The notes: generated by a model from the letters alone, not told the origin. Shown: positions 16,810-24,227, numbered from the stretch's first letter. The stretch is 58,385 nucleotides of DNA from Methylococcaceae bacterium (GCA_021647585.1 JAKIUK010000019.1:1-58385), one strand, 5' to 3'. Program-made: numbers and translations.

Positions 16810-17358
16810 TTAAATTTTACCGTCTAATCCCATTTGGAAATATTTGTGAGTGATTTTATCCTGATTTTCCAGTAGCCAATCAATATCAGGTGTGTTTGTC
16901 ATTGCTTTATGGATTGCTTGTGCAGTCGCTTTACGATGAATATCAAACAAGATTTGATGATCCAGATTGTCATCAGTCGCTACACTTGGATTCAACCATA
17001 CAGAACAGATTATACCCAGGTCGTTGGCTTTTTCTTTTGGAATATCACCGGCACGGACTGCATCTAACACTCCATTAGCAATAGCTGCTTGAACTGTACC
17101 CATTAAAATGTTGGTATAACGAGAGTTATTTACCGTGACTTTGCTTACCATCAGGGTAACAGGACGGACTTGAATGTCGGTATTTAAAATAGCAAAGACT
17201 TTTGAATGGCCTTTTGCTTGATCGCCAGTTAAAGTGGCCAGAGCAGTTCCTACGGGACCGTCTAATTCGCCGATTACAATTTCAGGTTCTGCTGCTGTGC
17301 CAGGAGGGCCGCCTGCAACGAGTGATTCACCAGTACGCATTACAATTCTTTCGCTCAT
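16810..17358 (-). CDS. Formaldehyde-activating enzyme (Fae) homologue
   Basis: True Fae condenses formaldehyde with H4MPT to methylene-H4MPT, the entry step of the pathway that fhcBADC finishes. This 182-residue protein has the family framework: GESLVAGG at the start, RPVTLMVSKVTVNNSRY in the middle and VLDAVRAGDIPKEKANDLGIICSVW. However, where canonical Fae has EVAHIDLLIG with the catalytic histidine, this protein has EPEIVIGE and no histidine in the aligned position (alignment by eye). It is therefore more like the divergent Fae2/Fae3 paralogues, whose role is uncertain. Start supported by GGAG 8 bases upstream. It is divergent from a radical SAM gene. Confidence 0.82.
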   Translation of the reverse strand: MSERIVMRTGESLVAGGPPGTAAEPEIVIGELDGPVGTALATLTGDQAKGHSKVFAILNTDIQVRPVTLMVSKVTVNNSRYTNILMGTVQAAIANGVLDAVRAGDIPKEKANDLGIICSVWLNPSVATDDNLDHQILFDIHRKATAQAIHKAMTNTPDIDWLLENQDKITHKYFQMGLDGKI

Positions 17359-17432
17359 CTATGTCTCCAAATAAAAGCATTAGTAGTTTGAACCCGATAG
17401 AATAACATGGATTTTAGTCATTATTAACCAAG

Positions 17433-18287
17433 ATGAATCAAAAATTAACAACGAGTGACCATAGTAGAGATATTGCAGGCTTAAAATATGTTTATCCTGT
17501 TCTTTCCAGAAGAGCTGGCGGTTTATCTGTAGGAATTAATTTTAATACCAATAATGCCTGTAATTGGCGATGCATTTATTGTCAGGTGCCAGACTTGGTG
17601 CGTGGAGCTGCGCCTGAGATGAATTTTCAGTTGCTAGAATGGGAATTGCGTTTTTTTCTGCAGCAAGTTTTAATGGGTGATTTTTATGACCAATTTAATG
17701 TGCCTGAACAACAGAGAATTATTAAGGATATTGCTATTTCAGGAAATGGTGAACCAACAAGTCTAAAACAGTTTGATAAAGCCATGGCGTTAATAGGCCA
17801 AATTGCAACTGAGATGGGGGTGTTGCCTGAGAGTCATTTTGTGTTGATAACAAATGGCAGTCTGATGCACAAGAGTGTTGTTGAAGAAGGTTTAAAAATA
17901 CTAGACCATTTTCAAGGAGAGGTCTGGTTTAAACTGGATAGTGCAACAGAGTCTGGAAAAATGAAAATTAATGACAGTAAACAAACTGATGAGAAAACTC
18001 TGGAGAATTTAAAACTGTCTTCAGCTTTATGTAATACAAGCCTACAAACTTGTATTGTGGATTTTTTAGCAGCTAAGGAAGCAGTGTTTGAACAAAAAAA
18101 GTATGTTGAGTTATTAGCTGAAATTAAACGGCGTCAGATAAAAATACAGAAAATTATGCTATATACCATTGCCCGGCCTTCTTTACAGCCGGAAGCTAAA
18201 CAAATAAATAAAGTGGATGAAAATATTATGGAGCAGTATGCAAATCAACTAAGGAGTCTTGAATACAAAGTAAAAATCAGCTTGTAA
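17433..18287 (+). CDS. Radical SAM protein
   Basis: A 284-residue radical SAM enzyme. The cluster motif is CNWRCIYCQ, a CxxxCxxC beginning near residue 43, and a GNGEPT motif of the SAM-binding region follows near 107-112. The fold resembles COG0731-type proteins (tRNA wybutosine-related annotation), but that pathway is not expected in bacteria, so the annotation should not be trusted. No auxiliary cluster cysteines are obvious. It is transcribed away from the Fae homologue, with 74 bp between starts, so the two may share a control region. A role in one-carbon cofactor metabolism is possible by association only. Confidence 0.8.
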   Translation: MNQKLTTSDHSRDIAGLKYVYPVLSRRAGGLSVGINFNTNNACNWRCIYCQVPDLVRGAAPEMNFQLLEWELRFFLQQVLMGDFYDQFNVPEQQRIIKDIAISGNGEPTSLKQFDKAMALIGQIATEMGVLPESHFVLITNGSLMHKSVVEEGLKILDHFQGEVWFKLDSATESGKMKINDSKQTDEKTLENLKLSSALCNTSLQTCIVDFLAAKEAVFEQKKYVELLAEIKRRQIKIQKIMLYTIARPSLQPEAKQINKVDENIMEQYANQLRSLEYKVKISL

Positions 18288-18539
18288 TCAAGCGATGGCA
18301 TTAAAAAGAGCCCCTTTCATTTCATTATCGGCTTTTAGTATTTTAACTGCCGCTGAAGTTTCTATTTCTGCCTCTTTAAGACTGAGTATGGGACTGAATA
18401 AGTCACCGGAGGTGAATTCTGCACTTCCCACTTCATCTTTTGCGACAGGAAATGTAGCAATGGTATGTGCTGCATCCGCTGCTTTAAATTGTGCACTGGT
18501 AATTAAGTTAACTGCGCTAGTTGCTGGATTAGAAATCAT
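18288..18539 (-). CDS. Small hypothetical protein
   Basis: I do not recognise this 83-residue protein. Reasons to believe it: a strong ribosome-binding site (AGGGGGAG, six bases before the ATG) and an alanine-rich, helix-forming sequence (QFKAADAAHTIATFPVAKDE; KEAEIETSAAVKILKADNEM). There is no signal peptide or membrane segment. The frame directly opposite (18295-18543, plus strand) also is open but has no ribosome site, so I reject it. The stop abuts the stop of the convergent radical SAM gene, leaving no room for a terminator between them. Confidence 0.65.
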   Translation of the reverse strand: MISNPATSAVNLITSAQFKAADAAHTIATFPVAKDEVGSAEFTSGDLFSPILSLKEAEIETSAAVKILKADNEMKGALFNAIA

Positions 18540-18666
18540 TTAAAGCTCCCCCTCTAAAGACATGTCTTTATAATACACCTCTTTAGAGTAGGGATGAAAG
18601 CATTGGTTTCAGTAACATGTTGAAAATGTGAGCAGGTTCTTGTTTTACTGTTGCGAGTTCACTTGC

Positions 18667-19110
18667 TTAGGGTTGAGATATATATTTTAAAATTTCAACA
18701 ACTTGTTCAGGGCTTTCAGTAACAGCTAGAGCAGCTGCATCAACCTCTTTTAATGCGTGAGTTAGCTCTGGAATATGCATGATAATAGTCGGTATGCCTA
18801 AACCACTTGCAATGCCTGCGTCAAAAGCAGCGTTCCATTGTTTGTATTTATCGCCAAATTTTATGATAACAATATCTGCCCTGCTGATGTAGCTATTAGT
18901 ACGTAGTGCATTTATTTTTGCAGCCTTGTGATCTTTCCAGAAATTGCTTTGTTCTGCACCTAAAATTTCTGTACCAACATTGTCACTGTTGTTATGATCG
19001 GTAATAGGACTTAATACTTCTATATTTAGATTGTTTTCAAGGATGCCTTGTTTGATTTGTGTTCGCCAGGTAGAGTGTATTTCTCCTGATAGATAGATTG
19101 TATAGGACAT
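18667..19110 (-). CDS. YtoQ-family protein
   Basis: A 147-residue cytoplasmic protein that matches the YtoQ family along its length (SYTIYLSGEIHSTWR at the start; SRADIVIIKFGDKYKQWNAAFDAG; GLGIPTIIMH). The fold is related to nucleoside 2-deoxyribosyltransferase-like proteins, with the acidic DIVI and FDAG segments, but no function is established for the family. It is a single gene, divergent from the DUF1820 gene with 79 bp between starts. Confidence 0.85.
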   Translation of the reverse strand: MSYTIYLSGEIHSTWRTQIKQGILENNLNIEVLSPITDHNNSDNVGTEILGAEQSNFWKDHKAAKINALRTNSYISRADIVIIKFGDKYKQWNAAFDAGIASGLGIPTIIMHIPELTHALKEVDAAALAVTESPEQVVEILKYISQP

Positions 19111-19189
19111 ATTTATTTTAATCTTAATGAATAGAATGAATTCTGGTTACAATAGTCATCAAATGTATTTTAACCGGATGTAAGGTGTA

Positions 19190-19519
19190 ATGTCAGAAAA
19201 ACATATTTATAAAATTGTATTTATCAACAGGGAGCAGGTTTACGAGGTTTATGCTAAAAGTGTGTATCAGGGAGATATGTATGGATTTGTGATAGTTGAG
19301 GGTTTTGTTTTTGGAGAAAAAAGTGCAATTGTACTTGACCCAGGTGAGGAAAAATTAAGAGCGGAGTTTGAAGGGGTCAAACGGTCTTTTATCCCAATGC
19401 ATGAAATTATTCGTATTGATCAGGTTGAAAGGCAAGGTATTGCTAAAGTTATTTCAGATAAATTGTTATCAAATTCTGGAGGGAATGTGTCTTCTTTGTA
19501 TGTGCCAGAAAAGAAATAG
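19190..19519 (+). CDS. DUF1820-family protein
   Basis: A 109-residue protein of a conserved gammaproteobacterial family without known function. The pattern is characteristic: HIYKIVFINREQVYEVYAKSVYQGDMYGFV, then a conserved DPGEEKLRAEFEGVKRSFIPMHEIIRIDQV. Cytoplasmic, no signal peptide. The gene starts at ATG 19190 after a GTAAGG sequence. It is followed by a MITE-like element from 19568. Confidence 0.88.
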   Translation: MSEKHIYKIVFINREQVYEVYAKSVYQGDMYGFVIVEGFVFGEKSAIVLDPGEEKLRAEFEGVKRSFIPMHEIIRIDQVERQGIAKVISDKLLSNSGGNVSSLYVPEKK

Positions 19520-19567
19520 CGATTAACAATTTTCAACTATAAAGCCTCTTTAGGCGGTTTGAACCTA

Positions 19568-19877
19568 GAAAGATCAGTTGGGTGCTGAATTATAGTGCAA
19601 GATATTGGTTTCACAGTGTTTTAACAGGTTTTTGCTCCTGCAAAACCTGCATTTCCTATCTCCATATAGGTCAAAAAATCTGAGCTTTGCCTATACGGAT
19701 GTAGGTAAGGGGCGTGAGCAGGAGCGGAAGCTTCACCCATTAGGTTAAGCGGGCATTTTTATGAAGTACAAGGATGTACTGAATGCAGATCATGTAGGAT
19801 CAAATATCTGTGAAGTGCTGTGGAATCAATAGCTTGTGCTAGAATCTGTGATCCAGCTGATTTTTCTTGGTTGAAGG
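19568..19877 (+). repeat. MITE-like element A with GGA-loop hairpins
   Basis: The two ends are imperfect inverted repeats of about 50-60 bases: the start (AAAGATCAGTTGGG) matches the reverse complement of the end (AAAAATCAGCTGGA), and later CAAGNTATTGNTTNCACAG matches in both. Inside are small stem-loops: 19655-19670 (CCTAT/ATAGG), 19690-19705 (CCTA/TAGG with ACGGA in the loop) and 19765-19780 (AGTAC-AAGGAT-GTACT). The last contains GTACAAGGATGT, an exact match to the CsrA consensus RUACARGGAUGU. Copy B is at 40827-41088; copy A has 46 extra bases between direct repeats (agctt). A 23-codon frame starts at 19761 and shares KDVLNAD-type sequence with the tandem array. Confidence 0.8.
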
Positions 19878-20009
19878 AATAAAGTGACCAAGATTGCGAT
19901 GAATTTTTGTTTCTGATTAAACAATCTCAAGAGGCGTATAGTTATTCTACGTAACGATTGAGATCGTTTAGTTAAGAATAAAAAGACAAGTAAAGTTGGT
20001 CACTTTATT
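19878..20009. repeat. Nested inverted repeat after sspB
   Basis: AATAAAGTGACCA at 19878-19890 is exactly inverted at 19997-20009. A second pair (TAAACAATCTCAA at 19918-19930 and TTGAGATCGTTTA at 19958-19970) has one mismatch, and a short third stem lies inside. It follows element A directly and lies 16 bases beyond the sspB stop, so it may also end sspAB transcription. Confidence 0.65.
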
Positions 20010-20025
20010 TCGTCAACCCACTTTA

Positions 20026-20406
20026 TTATTTAACTACTCGTAACTGGGGTTTGGTGTGCTTTTTATCGGGTGATGTAGGGGCATCACCACCATTATGTTC
20101 CTCTGGGTCGAAAATCATGCCTTTACCGTTTTCTTTTGCATAAATGGCTAAGACCGCAGACGTCGGGGTTACAATATGCATAGGATTGCCAGAAAAACGT
20201 GCATTAAACTGAATTTCTTTATTCCCAAGCGTAAGGCCTTGAATTGCTTGAGGTCTTAAATTTAGAACAATTTTACCATCTTCAATGTATTCTTGAGGCA
20301 CAATAGCATTGCTATTTTCTGCATCAACCAAAAGGTGAGGTGTTAGTTGATTGTCTATGATCCATTCGTAGATAGAACGGATCAAGTATGGCTTTAGTGA
20401 AGTCAT
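20026..20406 (-). CDS. sspB: ClpXP protease specificity-enhancing factor
   Basis: SspB binds ssrA-tagged proteins and brings them to ClpXP. The 126-residue product shows the family pattern: SLKPYLIRSIYEWIIDNQLTPHLLVDAE at the start, IVLNLRPQAIQGLTLGN in the substrate-binding fold, and a flexible C-terminal tail ending QLRVVK, the short ClpX-binding tail. The start overlaps the sspA stop by four bases, as in the usual sspA-sspB operon. Confidence 0.95.
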   Translation of the reverse strand: MTSLKPYLIRSIYEWIIDNQLTPHLLVDAENSNAIVPQEYIEDGKIVLNLRPQAIQGLTLGNKEIQFNARFSGNPMHIVTPTSAVLAIYAKENGKGMIFDPEEHNGGDAPTSPDKKHTKPQLRVVK

Positions 20407-21038
20407 TTGTTTTTTGGAGTCATTTCTTTTTCTTCTTCACTGAGACTTTTCTGAAAGGCTTCTCTTGAGAATAAACGATCAGCATAACTTGATATTGCAG
20501 TTCCTAGGGCTTGAAGATCAATACCTAAACTAGGTAGACGCCATAGTAAGGGAGCCATGGTGCAATCAATTAATGAATATTCTTCGCTCATAAAATAAGG
20601 CTGTGATTCAAAAACAGGTGATGCTGCTATTAGGCTTTCTCTGAGCATTTTTTTTGCACGTGCAGATTTTTTTTCACCTGAGTTTATTATTTCATCCAGA
20701 AGTTGATACCAGTCTTGATCTATACGTTTAATGAGCATGCGTGCATTGGCGCGAGAAACTGGATCCATTTGGTGCAAAGGAGGGTGAGGGAATCGTTCAT
20801 CCAGATACTCCATAATAATTCGCGAATCATATAATACTAAATCACGCTCAATTAATGTGGGTGAAGCACCCGTTGGATTGAGCTCTAACAAGTCTTCAGG
20901 TGGTTCGTTAGAGTTAAAAAATTCAATATCTGCTGTGACACCTTTTTCATGCATAACAAGACGCGCACAATGACTGAGTGCGCATGTTGGCGAAGTAAAA
21001 AGGGTCATTACGGACTTGCGAGTAGCGGTATTTGTCAC
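20403..21038 (-). CDS. sspA: Stringent starvation protein A
   Basis: SspA is a glutathione-transferase-fold protein that binds RNA polymerase during starvation. I use the GTG at 21038: the resulting start VTNTATRKSVMTLF lines up with the E. coli start in length, GAGG lies ten bases upstream, and a longer frame from ATG 21077 would overlap the apparent -10 box. The 211-residue product has the thioredoxin-like half (MTLFTSPTCALSHCARLVMHEKG, then ESRIIMEYLDERFPHP-like sequence) and a helical C-terminal half. Operon with sspB. Confidence 0.92.
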   Translation of the reverse strand: MTNTATRKSVMTLFTSPTCALSHCARLVMHEKGVTADIEFFNSNEPPEDLLELNPTGASPTLIERDLVLYDSRIIMEYLDERFPHPPLHQMDPVSRANARMLIKRIDQDWYQLLDEIINSGEKKSARAKKMLRESLIAASPVFESQPYFMSEEYSLIDCTMAPLLWRLPSLGIDLQALGTAISSYADRLFSREAFQKSLSEEEKEMTPKNK

Positions 21039-21075
21039 GAAACACAACCTCAGCGTATAGAGCTTAAATGAGGGC

Positions 21076-21081
21076 ATTATA
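21076..21081 (-). promoter_or_regulatory. Extended -10 box of the sspAB promoter
   Basis: On the minus strand TGC-TATAAT is a perfect extended -10 sequence; I see no good -35. Transcription would begin near 21069, leaving about a 30-base leader before the GTG start of sspA. This is one reason for rejecting the upstream ATG. Confidence 0.55.
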
Positions 21082-21223
21082 GCATAGCTGTATTATTAGT
21101 TGGGTTGGAATTCTGTTATAGGATGTGGTTTTAGATTGAATATGTAATTGTAACGTCAGAGATATGATGCAAAACAATGCCTACACAGCAGCAGAGTAGT
21201 GTTTCCAGAAGACCAGATATTAT

Positions 21224-21436
21224 TGAACCACAAGGAAGTGGTGAATGCTGATTATGCAAGGAGCAATTATCAGTGAACCACAAGGAAGTGGTGAATGCTG
21301 ATTATGCAAGGAGCAATTATCAGTGAACCACAAGGAAGTGGTGAATGCTGATTATGCAAGGAGCAATTATCAGTGAACCATAAGGAAGTGGTGAATGCTG
21401 ATTATGCAAGGAGCAATTATCAGTGAACAGTAAGGA
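21224..21436 (+). ncRNA. Candidate CsrA-binding RNA: tandem GGA-hairpin array
   Basis: A 50-base unit is repeated exactly four times plus a partial fifth (21224-21436), almost without change. Each unit carries ACCAC-AAGGAA-GTGGT, a five-pair stem with a GGA hexaloop (21227-21242, 21277-21292, 21327-21342, 21377-21392), and a second GGA in TGC-AAGGA-GCA. The first hairpin fits the RsmE/CsrA consensus (A/U)CANGGANG(U/A). In the fourth unit the C-to-T change still allows pairing. Nine GGA motifs lie in the array and two more in the 120 bases upstream. CsrB/RsmZ-type RNAs have this design. I see no clear promoter or U-tract terminator, and each unit also holds a 17-codon frame, so a repeat-only explanation stays open. 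Confidence 0.5.
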
Positions 21437-21471
21437 ATATAAATTTGCGGACTTATGCAGAAAATATACTA

Positions 21472-21499
21472 TATATACCCGCTTCCATGCGGGTATATA
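21472..21499 (-). terminator. Hairpin after petC
   Basis: A perfect 11-bp stem (TATATACCCGC/GCGGGTATATA) with the six-base loop TTCCAT; on the minus strand the loop reads ATGGAA. It lies 9 bases after the petC stop and is probably part of the 3' end of the petABC transcript. No T tract follows on the minus strand. The loop equals one found in element B (40914-40929). Confidence 0.45.
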
Positions 21500-21508
21500 A
21501 AAAAGAAT

Positions 21509-22231
21509 TTAGTGGACGTCTTTCCAATATTCTTTTTTCAGTAGATAGGCAATAACTGTAAACATTAACAGAAAAAACAATACATATTTACCCATTTGTA
21601 GTCGTTTCAGCTGCACGGGTTCTCCAACATAGACTAAAAAATTAACAAGTTCAGTAATCATTGTGTCAAATTCTTTAGCTGATAAAGTGCCATCATTTTG
21701 AAGTTTTAAAAACGTGACAACATCTTGACCGTGAACTGACTCGATGACAGGTTCTTGTGTTCCCTGTAATTTCCATAGCACATTTGGCATGCCAACATCT
21801 TTAAACACAGTGTTGTTAACGCCTAAGGGTTTGCTGTTATCAACATAGAAACCTTTTAGGTAACTGTATAACCAGTCACCACCTCTGGACCTGCCAATCA
21901 AAGAGAGGTCTGGAGGAATTACGCCAAACCATTTCTTTGAATCACGGGCGTTCATGGCAGTATGCATTTGGTCGTAAATGTTAGCACCTTCAGGCGCAAT
22001 TTCTGCAAGCATTATAGCTTCATCAACTTCCAAATCCATTGCTATACGTTTGTAGCGCATGTATTTGGCAGAGTGGCAGCCAAGACAATAGGTAACGTAG
22101 TGTTTTGCTCCCCGTTGTATTGAAGCAAAGTCATCCAGGTCGATGTCAACGCTTTGTAACTTAACGCCATTACCTGCAGCAAGTAGGCTAAGAGGGAATA
22201 AAAGTAACAGTGTATATATTATTTTTTTCAT
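21509..22231 (-). CDS. petC: Ubiquinol-cytochrome c reductase, cytochrome c1 subunit
   Basis: Cytochrome c1 passes electrons from the Rieske protein to soluble cytochrome c in the bc1 complex. The 240-residue product has a signal peptide (LLLLFPLSLLAAG), the haem c motif CLGCH at 49-53, a likely axial methionine in VGMPNVLW, and a C-terminal membrane anchor (YVLFFLLMFTVIAYLL) near the end. It is the third gene of petABC, two bases after petB. Nothing unusual. Confidence 0.96.
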   Translation of the reverse strand: MKKIIYTLLLLFPLSLLAAGNGVKLQSVDIDLDDFASIQRGAKHYVTYCLGCHSAKYMRYKRIAMDLEVDEAIMLAEIAPEGANIYDQMHTAMNARDSKKWFGVIPPDLSLIGRSRGGDWLYSYLKGFYVDNSKPLGVNNTVFKDVGMPNVLWKLQGTQEPVIESVHGQDVVTFLKLQNDGTLSAKEFDTMITELVNFLVYVGEPVQLKRLQMGKYVLFFLLMFTVIAYLLKKEYWKDVH

Positions 22232-22233
22232 GA

Positions 22234-23631
22234 TTAATCCAGACTCGCTTTTAGTTTTTTTAGCAATCGAGTCGTTACGTGGATAATACCCGATTTATTC
22301 GGCGTTACCGGAAATGCAGTAGCTCCCCAGCTGGTTTTGAGCGGTTCTTTAATTGTCATTTCATCAAAAGCTTCTACGATAGCAGCGTATTGTTCCTCAA
22401 CATCAGGTTCTTCAGTGACCCTCTTAGGTATTGGTTTGGTTTTTTCCCAGTGTGTATAAATAGGCATTAGTAAGAAAAAGCCAAAATAGATAGCCGTAAA
22501 TATACGAGCCATCATGGTATAGCCAGGTGTTGCAGGTTGCATACCTAAATAGCCTAGAGCAATAAAACTAATGACAAATAACAGTAATGCTTTTTTGAAA
22601 ATCCCGCCTCTATAGCGAATTGATTTGACTTTACAGCGGTCCAACCAAGGTAGCAGGAATAACACAACAATAGCTCCACCCATAGCAATAACCCCTGCAA
22701 ATTTATCAGGTATTGCCCTTAATATTGCATAGAAAGGAGTGAAATACCATAACGGAGCAATATGTTCCGGTGTGGCTAATGGGTCGGCAGGTATAAAATT
22801 GGCATGCTCCAGAAAATAACCGCCCAGTTCAGGCATGTAGAAAATAACAGTGGCGAAAAAGATCAGAAATACGCCCACACCTACGATATCTTTTACTGTG
22901 TAATAAGGGTGGAAAGGAATACCATCTACCGGATGTCCCCAAGGATCTTTAGACTCTTTGATCTCAATGCCATCAGGGTTATTAGAACCTACTTCATGTA
23001 GCGCTATGATATGCAAAAAAACCAGTATCAGTAAGGCTAAAGGGACGGCAATAACATGAAAAGCAAAGAATCGATTGAGTGTGGCATCAGAGATAACATA
23101 GTCACCTCGAATCCAAAGAGACAATTCATCACCAATCACAGGGATGGCACTAAATAGAGAAATAATAACCTGTGCACCCCAGTAGGACATCTGTCCCCAG
23201 GGTAACAAATAGCCCATAAAGGCTTCAGCCATTAAGCAGACAAACAGTAGCATACCGAAGATCCATATCAGCTCTCTAGGGCGTTTGTATGAGCCGTAGA
23301 TCATGCCTCTAAACATATGTAAGTAGATGACAATAAAAAAAGCAGAAGCACCGGTTGAATGCATATAGCGAATTAGCCAGCCCCAATTGACATCCCGCAT
23401 TATGTATTCAACTGAGTCGAAAGCAAGCTTGGCATCAGGCTTATAGTTCATAGTCAGCAATATGCCGGTTACAAACTGGTTGACTAGAACCAATAAGGCT
23501 AAAGAGCCAAAAAAGTACCAGAAATTGAAGTTTTTTGGTGCATAGTATTGCGCCATATGTTCATTCCACAATTTTGACATTGGGAATCTTTCAAGTACCC
23601 AGTTGGTACATTCATTCATTTTATTCTTCAT
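22234..23631 (-). CDS. petB: Ubiquinol-cytochrome c reductase, cytochrome b subunit
   Basis: Cytochrome b carries the quinol-oxidising and quinone-reducing sites of the bc1 complex in the inner membrane. The haem ligands are H91/H105 and H192/H207. The Qo-site motif is PLWY at 293-296 in place of the common PEWY; other non-Glu forms are known in proteobacteria. At 465 residues it is about 60 longer than the usual bacterial protein, through a soluble C-terminal tail from about 395 (acidic DVEEQYAAIVEAFDEM part). The start overlaps the petA stop by four bases. Confidence 0.96.
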   Translation of the reverse strand: MKNKMNECTNWVLERFPMSKLWNEHMAQYYAPKNFNFWYFFGSLALLVLVNQFVTGILLTMNYKPDAKLAFDSVEYIMRDVNWGWLIRYMHSTGASAFFIVIYLHMFRGMIYGSYKRPRELIWIFGMLLFVCLMAEAFMGYLLPWGQMSYWGAQVIISLFSAIPVIGDELSLWIRGDYVISDATLNRFFAFHVIAVPLALLILVFLHIIALHEVGSNNPDGIEIKESKDPWGHPVDGIPFHPYYTVKDIVGVGVFLIFFATVIFYMPELGGYFLEHANFIPADPLATPEHIAPLWYFTPFYAILRAIPDKFAGVIAMGGAIVVLFLLPWLDRCKVKSIRYRGGIFKKALLLFVISFIALGYLGMQPATPGYTMMARIFTAIYFGFFLLMPIYTHWEKTKPIPKRVTEEPDVEEQYAAIVEAFDEMTIKEPLKTSWGATAFPVTPNKSGIIHVTTRLLKKLKASLD

Positions 23632-24227
23632 GCAACAGCCTCCACAATTTCTTCGCCAACTATGATTAGTGTGTCCGTAATATAGCGATAAGGGGGGATG
23701 ACGAGATTAGTAGGAGCTGGTACTCCTCTATAAACACGACCAGCCAGGTCAAAGCCTGAGCCGTGGCAAGGACAGAAAAAACCACCTTTCCAGTCTTGGC
23801 CTAAATCCGCCGGGGCAATTTCAGGTCTAAACGTGGGTGAGCAGCCTAAGTGAGTGCATAGACCGACGGCAACAAAAATTTCAGGTTTAATTGAGCGAAC
23901 TGAGTTTTGACTATTTTCCGGTTGCTCAGACTCCTGAGAATTGGGGTCTGCAAGCTTAGCTGTATCTGTCTCTAAGTTTGCAAGTACTTCGGGTGTTCTT
24001 GATAAAATCCAAACGGGCTTTCCTCTCCAGGCAACACGAATCAACTGACCGGGTTCAATTTTGCTGATATCGACTTCAACAGGTGCTCCAGCGGCCATTG
24101 CTTTAGCGCTGGGTTGCATTTGAGAGAGAAAAGGAACTGCCAAGTATCCAGTACCTACTGCACCAACAACAGTGAGAGCAGTAGTTAGAAATTGGCGTTT
24201 GGACTTGTCGACGCCTTCATTTGTCAT
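23628..24227 (-). CDS. petA: Ubiquinol-cytochrome c reductase, Rieske iron-sulfur subunit
   Basis: The Rieske subunit moves electrons from quinol to cytochrome c1. The 199-residue protein has a Tat-like N-terminal anchor (SKRQFLTTALTVVGAVGTGYLAV; no twin arginine but KR) and the two cluster motifs CTHLGC at 124-129 and CPCHGSG at 152-158, including both histidine ligands. A strong ribosome site (CCAGGAG) precedes the ATG. First gene of petABC. Confidence 0.96.
   Translation of the reverse strand: MTNEGVDKSKRQFLTTALTVVGAVGTGYLAVPFLSQMQPSAKAMAAGAPVEVDISKIEPGQLIRVAWRGKPVWILSRTPEVLANLETDTAKLADPNSQESEQPENSQNSVRSIKPEIFVAVGLCTHLGCSPTFRPEIAPADLGQDWKGGFFCPCHGSGFDLAGRVYRGVPAPTNLVIPPYRYITDTLIIVGEEIVEAVA

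Noticed and set aside
18295..18543. Plus-strand open frame opposite the small gene at 18288-18539
   Set aside because: The minus-strand frame has a strong ribosome site and the plus-strand one has none.
21224..21436. CRISPR array
   Set aside because: The 50-base repeats follow one another directly with no variable spacers, and no cas gene is near.
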